Shown here: piece after piece, positions 45,481 through 52,446 of the stretch
Layout of the letters: each line of letters begins with the position of its first letter
Numbering within the stretch: position 1 is the first letter of the stretch
Assembly (NCBI GenBank): GCA_045132775.1
Contig: JBGUSX010000141.1
Coordinates: forward strand, 8,951-72,950
DNA: 64,000 nt
Reading direction: 5' to 3'
From: SVTX01 sp045132775
Lineage (GTDB): Bacteria > Bacillota > Clostridia > Oscillospirales > CAG-272
Translations under genes and position numbers: made by a program
Notes under the pieces: generated by a model
Databases searched by the model: none
Told to the model about the DNA's origin: nothing
Seen by the model: the letters and a program-made list of their open reading frames with translations, nothing else

Positions 45481-46779
45481 TTACATCTTTTTGTCATCGG
45501 TTGCGGGGTTGTCGATAAGCTGACCGTCCATGGTAAAACGCGAGCCATGGCAGGGGCAATCCCAGGTATGCTCGGCACGGTTGTATTTGAGGGCGCATCC
45601 GAGGTGTGGGCATCGGGGCGCGGTGGGCGTGAGAATGCCTATCGTTGATTCAAAGGCGTTGACAGCAAGCTGTGGGCGCATGACAGTGCGCGATGGATCG
45701 AAAACGGCTGCGTAGGGATTCACCTTGCCTTGCACGAGGTCGCAGAGAAGTTCGGCAGCAACCATGGCGCTTGTCATACCCCATTTGTTAAAGCCCGTTG
45801 CAACGAACACGTCGGGTGTGGATTTTGCGTACTGCCCGATATAGGGAATATCGTCCAAAGTCATGCAGTCCTGCGTTGCCCATTTGCCGACGATCTCGGC
45901 GTTTTTGTAGTGCTTGCGGGCAAAACCTTCAAGCTCTTGCCAACAGCCGCCCTTCTTGCCTGTGCGGTGTCCGCCACCACCGAGGAGCAATAGGTCTCCG
46001 TAGCTTCGGAAGGACAACCCCGTGTCCGATTCGTCCACGTACATACCGCTGACATTCTGCGCACCCTTGAGGGCTATGACATAGGAACGGTGCTGATAGA
46101 GCTTTAGGGAATATAAGCCGTGCTTGTTGAGCATCGGAAAATGAGTCGCAATAATCAGCTTTTTGAAAGCAATCTCGCCGCGGTTGGTTTTTGCCTTGTG
46201 CGGCATTAGTTCTGTGACCTTTGTATTCTCGTATATCGGCAGATCTTTTGCGATTGTATATAAAAATTTCAATGGGTGAAACTGCGCTTGATCTTTGACG
46301 CGAACCGCGCCTGCGACAGAAAACGGAAGCTCTTTTGCATCCGAAAACTCGGCTTTGACACCGATACGGTTGAGTGTAGCTACTTCTTTTTCAATCTTCT
46401 TACGGTCATTGAGAGAATACACGTAGTTATCCCGCGTTTCAAAATCGCAGTCGATATTCTCGCAAAGTTTGGTGTATTCTTTGATTGCTTTGTTTTGTGC
46501 GTCAACATAAAGGCGCGCTTTGTCTTCCCCAAAGCGTTTTATCATCTTATCGTAAATCAATCCGTGTCCGAGCGTAATCTTTGCCGTGGTGTTTTTCGTA
46601 ATGCCGCCGCAGATTTCCGTCGCTTCTGCCAGCAGACAATCCACGCCCGCGTTTTTTAGCTTATACGCGCACAAAAGCCCCGCAATCCCACCGCCGATAA
46701 TTAAAACGTCGGTGCTTTTATTTTCTTTCAATGTATCAAACCGCACTCGCGGCGCGTCGGTTTCCCAAATCGATTTCAT
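45481..46779 (-). CDS. FAD-dependent oxidoreductase with C-terminal Rieske iron-sulfur domain
   Basis: 432 residues from the ATG at 46779, preceded by TTGGAGGATTAAT. The N-terminal dinucleotide fold VLIIGGGIAGLLCAYKLKNA and DAO-family core are followed by a Rieske domain (CPHLGC at about 405, CPCHGSRF at about 422: two Cys, two His ligands). Such DAO-Rieske proteins occur in Firmicutes as soluble oxidoreductases of unknown substrate. It is divergent from the DUF421 gene. With the Mn catalase and cupin nearby it suggests an oxidative or stress cassette (inference). Confidence 0.87.
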   Translation of the reverse strand: MKSIWETDAPRVRFDTLKENKSTDVLIIGGGIAGLLCAYKLKNAGVDCLLAEATEICGGITKNTTAKITLGHGLIYDKMIKRFGEDKARLYVDAQNKAIKEYTKLCENIDCDFETRDNYVYSLNDRKKIEKEVATLNRIGVKAEFSDAKELPFSVAGAVRVKDQAQFHPLKFLYTIAKDLPIYENTKVTELMPHKAKTNRGEIAFKKLIIATHFPMLNKHGLYSLKLYQHRSYVIALKGAQNVSGMYVDESDTGLSFRSYGDLLLLGGGGHRTGKKGGCWQELEGFARKHYKNAEIVGKWATQDCMTLDDIPYIGQYAKSTPDVFVATGFNKWGMTSAMVAAELLCDLVQGKVNPYAAVFDPSRTVMRPQLAVNAFESTIGILTPTAPRCPHLGCALKYNRAEHTWDCPCHGSRFTMDGQLIDNPATDDKKM

Positions 46780-46892
46780 ATTAATCCTCCAAGGTTTAGT
46801 ATGATTAGTTTTTGTCGTTTCCATAGTGGCTATACGCATATTGATGTTCCTTTTATCACACACTAAAAAGAAACGTATCTTGTGGGGGCAAT

Positions 46893-47570
46893 ATGGATAT
46901 AATCAAGGTTATACTAACTGCGCTTCTTTCGGTGGCGGCGCTGTTTATCATTACGAAAATCATGGGACACAAGCAGGTGGCGCAGCTTGACTTTTTCGAC
47001 TACGTTTCGGGTATCACTATCGGCTCTATCGGCGCGGAGCTTGCGACTGAGCTCGAAGAACCCGAAAAGCCGCTGATCGCGCTTTGCGTTTGGGGCGGCG
47101 CGTCGTTGATTCTCAATCTGATCGCCCATAAGCTACCGAAAACGCGCAAATATATCAACGGAACGCCGACTATCTTAATGAACGCCGGCAAGCTCTACCG
47201 AAAGAATTTGAAAAAAGCCAAGCTCGACTTGTCCGAGTTTATGCTCCTTTGCCGAGAGCAGGGATATTTCGACCTTGACGAGATACAAACGGCGGTCTTT
47301 GAGCATAACGGAAAGCTCTCTATCTTGCCCAAGGCAGCCAACCGACCCGCAACACCCGATGATTTGAAAATTACCGCCAAGGCGACGCACATCGGAGTGG
47401 AGGTCATTATGGACGGGCGCGTGATGGGAGAAAATCTTTCCCGTATCGGTCGCGACACAAATTGGCTGACAAAGCAGTTGAAGGCGCAAGGACATAAGGA
47501 CGCAAAAGAGATATTCCTCGGCGTTTACCGTCCTGAAGAGGACAAGCTGATGCTTTATCCAAACGAGTGA
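46893..47570 (+). CDS. DUF421 (YetF/YcaP-type) membrane protein
   Basis: 225 residues. Three N-terminal membrane segments (about 4-22, 36-52, 60-80) are followed by a cytosolic DUF421 domain (GTPTILMNAGKLYRKNLKKA, LLCREQGYFDLDEIQTAVFE, NGKLSILPK). Homologues such as YetF are linked to spore germination or spore membrane proteins in Bacilli, with no defined reaction. It starts 30 bases after the divergent oxidoreductase region. Confidence 0.87.
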   Translation: MDIIKVILTALLSVAALFIITKIMGHKQVAQLDFFDYVSGITIGSIGAELATELEEPEKPLIALCVWGGASLILNLIAHKLPKTRKYINGTPTILMNAGKLYRKNLKKAKLDLSEFMLLCREQGYFDLDEIQTAVFEHNGKLSILPKAANRPATPDDLKITAKATHIGVEVIMDGRVMGENLSRIGRDTNWLTKQLKAQGHKDAKEIFLGVYRPEEDKLMLYPNE

Positions 47571-47615
47571 ATTTGGCATATAATGATACCGAAACCATAA
47601 AAGGAGGTATCATTT

Positions 47616-48053
47616 ATGCGAAGACGCAACTGCGGCGAGCATCCCGAGATCCGCGATTACGGATGCGAGCCGTTTATATTCAATATCAATCACGCAACGT
47701 GTATGAATGAGAATTTCCGAACGACACTTTGGACAGGGCGGGATATGCAGCTGACGCTGATGAGCATTCCTGTGTGCGGAGACATCGGTGTGGAAATGCA
47801 CTCTGACGTTGACCAATTTATCCGCGTGGAGAGTGGCAAAGCCAAGGTCTATATGGGCAGTTGCCGAAATGATCTGCGCGAGATGGGTTGTGTGGACGGT
47901 AACTACGCCATCCTCATTCCCGCGGGCACGTGGCACAATATCGTCAACACCGGCAACCGACCATTAAAACTCTATTCGCTTTACGCGCCGCCTCAGCACC
48001 CATTTGGCACGGTACATCGCACGAAGGCGGATGCGGAACACGGTGAGCATTGA
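47616..48053 (+). CDS. Cupin-fold protein
   Basis: 145 residues; ATG preceded by AAAGGAGGTATCATTT. Cupin motif 1 is present as GVEMHSDVDQFIRVESGKAKV, and motif 2 as GNYAILIPAGTWHNIVNTG, with His, Glu/Asp and His ligands for a metal. A Cys-rich N-terminus (RRRNCGEHPEIRDYGCEPF) is notable. Function unknown; cupins of this type are often in stress or sugar metabolism. Confidence 0.85.
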   Translation: MRRRNCGEHPEIRDYGCEPFIFNINHATCMNENFRTTLWTGRDMQLTLMSIPVCGDIGVEMHSDVDQFIRVESGKAKVYMGSCRNDLREMGCVDGNYAILIPAGTWHNIVNTGNRPLKLYSLYAPPQHPFGTVHRTKADAEHGEH

Positions 48054-48235
48054 GTACGAGAAAATCACTTGAGCTGACAAGCGCGGTAACGGCACTTGCA
48101 AACGCCATTGCCTGCAATCTTACGGTCGACGAGATCGCATTGATCGCAAGCATATTCGTCCAGCTTGGCGATACGCTTGCCACCATCGCGGCGAGGGAGA
48201 ATCTGTGCGGAGATCAGAATAAAATTAAGGGCTGA
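48050..48235 (+). CDS. Small DUF6774-like protein
   Basis: 61 residues from a TTG that overlaps the cupin stop (TTGA), with GGTGAG upstream. Reads MSTRKSLELTSAVTALANAI and then NLTVDEIALIASIFVQLGDT. Resembles the small DUF6774 proteins of Clostridia; function unknown. Translationally coupled to the cupin. Confidence 0.65.
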   Translation: MSTRKSLELTSAVTALANAIACNLTVDEIALIASIFVQLGDTLATIAARENLCGDQNKIKG

Positions 48236-48251
48236 CGAGTGTCAGCCTTTT
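48228..48251 (+). terminator. Terminator after cupin/DUF6774 genes
   Basis: GGCTGAC/GTCAGCC stem with a GAGT loop, then a T-run. Confidence 0.8.
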
Positions 48252-48265
48252 ATCTTTCAAAAAGC

Positions 48266-48302
48266 TTCGGCTAATTTATATAACTTCTTAAAATTAGCCG
48301 AA
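48266..48302. repeat. Second copy of the TTCGGCTAATTT hairpin
   Basis: TTCGGCTAATTT (48266-48277)/AAATTAGCCGAA (48291-48302), in the same orientation and almost the same loop as 45378-45414. The two copies bracket the oxidoreductase, DUF421 and cupin genes. Confidence 0.8.
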
Positions 48303-48405
48303 AAATGCTTTTAATTCGTCGTTTTACGTAATTTTATGCCTTCAGTAATATATTCTTCGCTGTTTTGGGAAATACTAACGGTGAATACAATAATCGGAGG
48401 TATCT

Positions 48406-49068
48406 ATGTTCAAACACGAAAAAATGTTATTCCATCCCGTAGAGGTAGAGAGACCGAATCCTCAGTATGCGGTTCTCTTACAGGAGCAGCTTGGCGGCGG
48501 CAATGGCGAATTGAAGGCGGCAATGCAGTATATGTCGCAGAGCTTTCGCATTAAGGATCCCGAGATTAAGGATCTTTTCCTTGACATAGCCGCGGAGGAG
48601 CTGGGGCATATGGAAATGGTGGCGCAGACAATCAATCTGCTCAACGGTCACGACGTGGACGCCACGAAGGTACAGGCGGGCGAGGTGCAGACCCACGTCT
48701 TGCTTGGGCTCAATCCCGGACTGATCAATTCCTCGGGTTACTCCTGGACGGCGGATTACGTGACCGTGACGGGCGACCTGTGCGCCGACTTGCTCTCCAA
48801 TATCGCGTCCGAGCAGAGAGCCAAGGTTGTTTACGAATATCTCTACCGTCAGATTGAGGATAAGAAGGTACGCGAAACTATAGATTTTCTTCTCAATCGC
48901 GAGGAGGCGCACAATCAGATGTTCCGTGATGCCTTCAACAAGGTGCAGGAAACGGGATCAAACCGTGATTTCGGCACGACCAAGGCGGCGAAGATGTATT
49001 TTTCTATGTCGAACCCAGGACCGAATACGTTTGCGACGGGCGAAACTCACGCACCGTCATTTAAGTAA
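48406..49068 (+). CDS. Manganese catalase family protein, complete ligand set
   Basis: 220 residues; ATG after CGGAGGTATCT. A ferritin-like four-helix fold with all five dimanganese ligands: Glu in NGELKAAM, Glu and His in AAEELGHMEM, Glu in SEQRAKVVYE, and Glu/His in REEAHNQMF. Converts hydrogen peroxide to water and oxygen. It is a paralogue of CotJC and lies just inside the right end of the element, facing the cotJC 5' part. It is AT-poor like the host genes, so may be recently acquired or well adapted. Confidence 0.9.
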   Translation: MFKHEKMLFHPVEVERPNPQYAVLLQEQLGGGNGELKAAMQYMSQSFRIKDPEIKDLFLDIAAEELGHMEMVAQTINLLNGHDVDATKVQAGEVQTHVLLGLNPGLINSSGYSWTADYVTVTGDLCADLLSNIASEQRAKVVYEYLYRQIEDKKVRETIDFLLNREEAHNQMFRDAFNKVQETGSNRDFGTTKAAKMYFSMSNPGPNTFATGETHAPSFK

Positions 49069-49074
49069 TTTAAG

Positions 49075-49105
49075 AAAGTCACCGTCATTGTTTGGCGGTG
49101 ACTTT
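49075..49105 (+). terminator. Terminator after Mn catalase
   Basis: AAAGTCACCG/CGGTGACTTT 10-bp stem with an 11-base loop and following T. Confidence 0.85.
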
Positions 49106-49232
49106 TGTACTTTGAGAAAACAGCTTGTCGTTATCAATTTTTTAATTAATTAAGCTAAATTTTGTTAAAATTACGTGTTGTTGCTCTTATATGATAGCAG
49201 GATAGCAATTTTTGAGCGTTTTGCCGAAGTAT

Positions 49233-49254
49233 GAAAAATCCTTATTTTACAAGG
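49233..49254 (+). repeat. 22-bp direct repeat near right end of element
   Basis: Identical to 30042-30063. It is part of the AT-rich terminal stretch 49106-49301, which otherwise shows no gene. Confidence 0.85.
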
Positions 49255-49708
49255 CTTTTCGGCGATTTTTTGCTAAAGGTTGAATTTGCGGGATTGCAGC
49301 ATCGGCTGCGAGGTCCTCGTTAAGATCGGCGATCACGTCGCCCTTGACACCGATATACTTCATATCGTTAGGAACACCTGCGGCGGAAACGGGATAAATG
49401 CCGGTCGTATGATCGACGAAATACGGTGCGAGGGGTGACTTGCCGATCTCCTCTGCGTCAACGTTTCGCGTCAGCTGATAGAGGATACTTGCTACCATTT
49501 CCAGATGCGCAAGCTCCTCGGTTCCGACATCGGTTAGGATGCCGACCACCTCATTGTAAGGCATCGAATAACGCTGATTGAGATAGCGCATCGAAGCCGA
49601 GAGCTCTCCGTCGGGGCCGCCAAGCTGACTGACGATGAGCGAGGCGGTCTTGGGATTCGGTGTTTTTATCTTGACGGGGAACTGCAATTTTTTCTCATAG
49701 ATCCACAT
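49247..49708 (-). CDS. cotJC: CotJC 5' part (split gene), ends in 18 element-encoded residues
   Basis: From the ATG at 49708 (GGAG 9 bases upstream): MWIYEKKLQFPVKIKTPNPK onward to NEDLAA are CotJC residues 1-135. They carry the first three metal ligands (Glu in GELSASM, Glu and His in TEELAHLEM). After the core at 49302 the frame runs 18 residues into the element (AAIPQIQPLAKNRRKAL) to a stop at 49247. In place it cannot bind two metals because the last Glu and His are on the distant 3' part. A perfect GCCGAC/GTCGGC hairpin lies just upstream of the ribosome binding site (49723-49738). Confidence 0.92.
   Translation of the reverse strand: MWIYEKKLQFPVKIKTPNPKTASLIVSQLGGPDGELSASMRYLNQRYSMPYNEVVGILTDVGTEELAHLEMVASILYQLTRNVDAEEIGKSPLAPYFVDHTTGIYPVSAAGVPNDMKYIGVKGDVIADLNEDLAADAAIPQIQPLAKNRRKAL
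49279..49325. other. Right attachment site of the cotJC element
   Basis: Core TC at 49302-49303; element sequence to the left, cotJC coding (minus strand) to the right. On the minus strand it splits the codon GA|T, which becomes GA|G after excision. Confidence 0.8.
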
Positions 49709-49909
49709 GAAAAAATACTCCATTCTTGCCGACTCGGGTCGGCATTTTTAATTGTAAATATTAAGAATTCGGTCTTGATCAGACCTGTAAATGCACGCTC
49801 GGTTAAAAATCGTGTTAAATGGGGAAATGCGGTCAAAATGACACAATAAACGACATATTTTCCCACTAAAAACTAAAAACCAACCGAAAAGCGGCTTCAA
49901 TTCACCACT

Positions 49910-50179
49910 TTAAGCCTGCCATGGCCAAGGAGTCTTTACCCAATCCCAAGACGTCTGGCTGACGTTTGAAAATGCGGTCAGAGGTCCTACCTCGCGCTCG
50001 TACTGAGCGACGACGCCCTTGCGCTGTGCGAGCAGGGAGTGATAGTAAGCAAGAGCCTCGCGGCAGTCGGGATAGGCATCAAGGTAGAGAATTGTCTCGT
50101 AGATCGAGAAATCGATCTCCTGGATCTTGCGAAGCAAGCTTGATCCGTTTGATGAGTTACAAGGGTACGGACGGTTCAT
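49910..50179 (-). CDS. cotJB: Spore coat protein CotJB
   Basis: 89 residues; ATG at 50179 overlaps the cotJA stop (TAATG), with GGGGGTG upstream. It has the CotJB core LRKIQEIDFSIYETILYLDA, YPDCREALAYYHSLLAQR and the end WDWVKTPWPWQ. A small mother-cell coat component that works with CotJC. About 200 AT-rich bases separate it from cotJC. Confidence 0.93.
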   Translation of the reverse strand: MNRPYPCNSSNGSSLLRKIQEIDFSIYETILYLDAYPDCREALAYYHSLLAQRKGVVAQYEREVGPLTAFSNVSQTSWDWVKTPWPWQA

Positions 50180-50550
50180 TACATGCACCCCCTTTTGCAT
50201 CCTGTGGGCTCGAAGGGAAGATCAAGCTCGGAAAAAAGCGTTCCGCGTGCAAGAGCAACGTCGGGCGCGTATGCATCCCGCCAAGCCTGGCAGGGAGAGT
50301 AGACCATAGCAAGAGGATGACCCTCAATACCAAAGCCGCCGCAACGACCGTTGGCACAACCGTTTTGTGAGACGTTGCCCGGCTCTGCGCGAAGCGACCC
50401 GTCACAGTTTCTGCGTGACGGCGTGTTTTCGGCAAGGTCGAAAACCGGAATGTCACTTCTTACGCGCACAAAAGCGTCGTTTCGGCTTCTTTGAGGCCTC
50501 ATTGCGCCCGAGAACACGCTCTCGGGCTGTCGAGTTCTTTCATTATACAT
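50179..50550 (-). CDS. cotJA: Spore coat associated protein CotJA
   Basis: 123 residues from the ATG at 50550 (GGAG upstream); an in-frame TTG at 50562 is less likely. The N-terminal part is variable and Arg-rich. The conserved CotJA block is PLAMVYSPCQAWRDAYAPDV, then ALARGTLFSELDLPFEP. First gene of cotJABC. Family knowledge: transcribed in the mother cell under sigma-E. Confidence 0.92.
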   Translation of the reverse strand: MYNERTRQPESVFSGAMRPQRSRNDAFVRVRSDIPVFDLAENTPSRRNCDGSLRAEPGNVSQNGCANGRCGGFGIEGHPLAMVYSPCQAWRDAYAPDVALARGTLFSELDLPFEPTGCKRGCM

Positions 50551-50842
50551 TCTAAACTCCAATCCTCGGCGGCGGACAAAAGGTTCGCCGCCATATCAAT
50601 TTAATATTGATATATTCGACATATATCACTATAATTCTATGCGAGTCGACAGGAAAGTGACACAGTGTGGCGCAAACGATCGCACATTCAAACGAATTGG
50701 AAATAAATGTAATAATTTCAAGTTAATTGTAAATCTTCCGAGACTGCCAGTGAAAATGGATAAAAAGAGGAGCAAGTTGTGTTTTTGAGAAAAAAATTCC
50801 CTAAAAAACTGAACGAAATTTTTGGGAATTTTAAAAACCACC
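50551..50842. promoter_or_regulatory. Upstream region of cotJABC, AT-rich with dyads
   Basis: Holds a GGCGGCG/CGCCGCC hairpin in the cotJA leader (about 50567-50592) and a dyad ATATCAAT/ATTGATAT (about 50594-50614). A possible sigma-E-like -10 CATAGAAT lies on the minus strand near 50632, with a weak -35. The sigma-E assignment is tentative. No gene is supported between here and the mraZ promoter. Confidence 0.4.
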
Positions 50843-50871
50843 TTGAACTCCACTTGAAAATATATTATAAT
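50843..50871 (+). promoter_or_regulatory. Promoter of the division/cell-wall cluster
   Basis: TTGAAC (50843-50848), 17 bases, TATAAT (50866-50871), directly upstream of the putative MraZ boxes. Confidence 0.8.
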
Positions 50872-50886
50872 TATAGCACCCGATGT

Positions 50887-50918
50887 GGTGGAAAGTGGAG
50901 CGAATACGGTGGAAAGTG
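50887..50918 (+). promoter_or_regulatory. MraZ operator boxes
   Basis: Direct repeat GGTGGAAAGTG at 50887-50897 and 50908-50918, exactly 21 bp apart (two helical turns), just after the -10. Spaced GTGG-type boxes upstream of mraZ are the known autoregulatory sites of MraZ. Confidence 0.72.
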
Positions 50919-50980
50919 TTTAATAATTCCGTCTTTGATCCCCCACCTCGAAAAAATGCAGTCAAAAGGAGCCCACAGGA

Positions 50981-51403
50981 ATGTTCACGGGAGAGTACGA
51001 GCACAGCGTTGACAGTAAAAACAGAATATTTGTCCCCGCGAAATTCAGGGAGGAGCTTGGAGAGACATTTATCGTCTCGCGCGACCTTCGCGGAACAAGG
51101 CTAAAGATCTTCTCGCTTTCGGGTTGGGAAGAATACATCGCGCCGATCTTGAGCCAGGAGCGCAAGATCTCCGAGAAGGCAATGAGATATCTGCACAGAA
51201 ATGCGGTTCAGGTAACACCCGATTCGCAGGGAAGAATAATCCTGACGCGCGAGCTTCTGTCCTACGCGGAAATCGAGAAGAGCGCGGTCATAGTTGGTTG
51301 CTCAACCTACGCTGAGATCTGGTCGAGTGAGAACTGGCACGCAGAGCTTGAGAGCGAGAGTGCGGAGGATATCCGACTCGAGCTTGAAAGATTCGGACTT
51401 TGA
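50981..51403 (+). CDS. mraZ: Transcriptional regulator MraZ
   Basis: 140 residues. AbrB-like double domain: MFTGEYEHSVDSKNRIFVPA at the start and VQVTPDSQGRIILTRELLSY in the second half (DSKNR and DSQGR motifs). First gene of the dcw cluster, binds repeats upstream of itself. Good AAAGGAG site 9 bases before the ATG. Confidence 0.94.
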   Translation: MFTGEYEHSVDSKNRIFVPAKFREELGETFIVSRDLRGTRLKIFSLSGWEEYIAPILSQERKISEKAMRYLHRNAVQVTPDSQGRIILTRELLSYAEIEKSAVIVGCSTYAEIWSSENWHAELESESAEDIRLELERFGL

Positions 51404-51411
51404 GGTGCGCC

Positions 51412-52359
51412 GTGGGAGAGAAGATAAATTTTTCGCACCGCTCGGTGCTCCTTGACGAATGTATAGAGTCGCTTGACATAAAGCCCGACGGTATATACGT
51501 CGATGGAACGGCAGGCGGCGGAGGACATTCGCTCGAAATAGTAAAAAGACTTACAGACGGCGGTCGCCTTATCGCAATAGACCGCGACGACGCGGCAATA
51601 GCGGCGGCAACTGCTCGACTTTCGGACTATCTTGACAGAGTCACCTTTGTCAGAAATAATTTTTCAAGTGCCGCGGAGGTATGCCGTGAGCTTGGGATAG
51701 AAAAGATCGACGGAATACTTCTCGACCTCGGAGTGTCGTCCTATCAGCTCGACACAGCAGAGAGAGGATTTACCCATAATACAGATGCGCCGCTCGATAT
51801 GAGAATGGACAGGCGCGGTGAGCTCGACGCGTACACGGTGGTCAACACCTACAGTGCCGAGGAGCTTAAAAGAGTCATCTGGGAGTACGGAGAGGAGAGA
51901 TTCGCTCCGAAGATCGCGCAAGCGATAGTCAAAAGACGAGAGATAAAGCCTATCGAGAGCACGGGTGAGCTTGTTGATATAATCAAGAGCGCAATACCTG
52001 CGGCGGCAAGAGAGGGCGGACATCATCCTGCCAAAAGAACCTTCCAGGCGATAAGAATTGAGGTCAACGGTGAGCTTGATGCCATCGAGCCTGCGATAAG
52101 ACGGGCAAAGGATATAATGGCAAAGGGCGGAAGAATAGTGATAATCACGTTCCACTCGCTTGAGGACAGGATCGTAAAGCAAACCTACGCAGATATGGCA
52201 AGCGGATGTACGTGTCCGCGCAGTTTGCCGATATGCGTGTGCGGAAAGAAGCCGGAGGTCAAGGTCCTGACTAAAAAGCCGATACTTCCGAGTGAGCGGG
52301 AGCTTGAAGAAAATCCACGCTCGCGCAGTGCAAAGCTTCGCGTTTGCGAAAAGCTGTAA
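51412..52359 (+). CDS. rsmH: 16S rRNA m4C1402 methyltransferase RsmH
   Basis: 315 residues from a GTG at 51412, 9 bases after the mraZ stop. SAM-binding motif YVDGTAGGGGHS; conserved blocks ILLDLGVSSYQLD, GFTHNTDAPLDMRM, HPAKRTFQAIRI and ITFHSLEDRIVK. Methylates the ribosomal P-site nucleotide. Confidence 0.94.
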   Translation: MGEKINFSHRSVLLDECIESLDIKPDGIYVDGTAGGGGHSLEIVKRLTDGGRLIAIDRDDAAIAAATARLSDYLDRVTFVRNNFSSAAEVCRELGIEKIDGILLDLGVSSYQLDTAERGFTHNTDAPLDMRMDRRGELDAYTVVNTYSAEELKRVIWEYGEERFAPKIAQAIVKRREIKPIESTGELVDIIKSAIPAAAREGGHHPAKRTFQAIRIEVNGELDAIEPAIRRAKDIMAKGGRIVIITFHSLEDRIVKQTYADMASGCTCPRSLPICVCGKKPEVKVLTKKPILPSERELEENPRSRSAKLRVCEKL

Positions 52360-52446
52360 AGGTCGGGTCTGCCAAAGCGTTCGACAAAAAGCGCGACAAA
52401 TCGCAAGAACCCATAACAATACGACAAATTAAAACGGAGAAATAAA

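Larger units (their letters stand above)
29996..49301. mobile_element. 19.3-kb serine-recombinase element interrupting cotJC (skin-like)
   Basis: Boundaries were set by where CotJC coding stops on both sides. Excision between the TC cores at 29994 and 49302 removes 19,308 bp and restores cotJC in frame. The element carries one large serine recombinase at its left end. Its cargo is defence-type genes (type III restriction-modification, HEPN, RES, GIY-YIG, HTH-DUF3990), a DUF234-type ATPase and an oxidative-stress group with a complete Mn catalase. No phage structural or conjugation genes are seen, so it is not an intact prophage or conjugative element. Large untranslated gaps carry a dispersed repeat family. 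Parts are AT-richer than the flanks (37.4-43.7 kb). Confidence 0.88.

Noticed and set aside
30042..49254. 22-bp direct repeats as the crossover sites of the element
   Set aside because: Recombination there would leave the cotJC 5' part with its premature stop; only the TC cores at 29994 and 49302 restore the protein.
29996..49301. Element considered as a prophage or conjugative element
   Set aside because: No capsid, terminase, tail, relaxase or type IV secretion genes were found; only the recombinase and cargo are visible.
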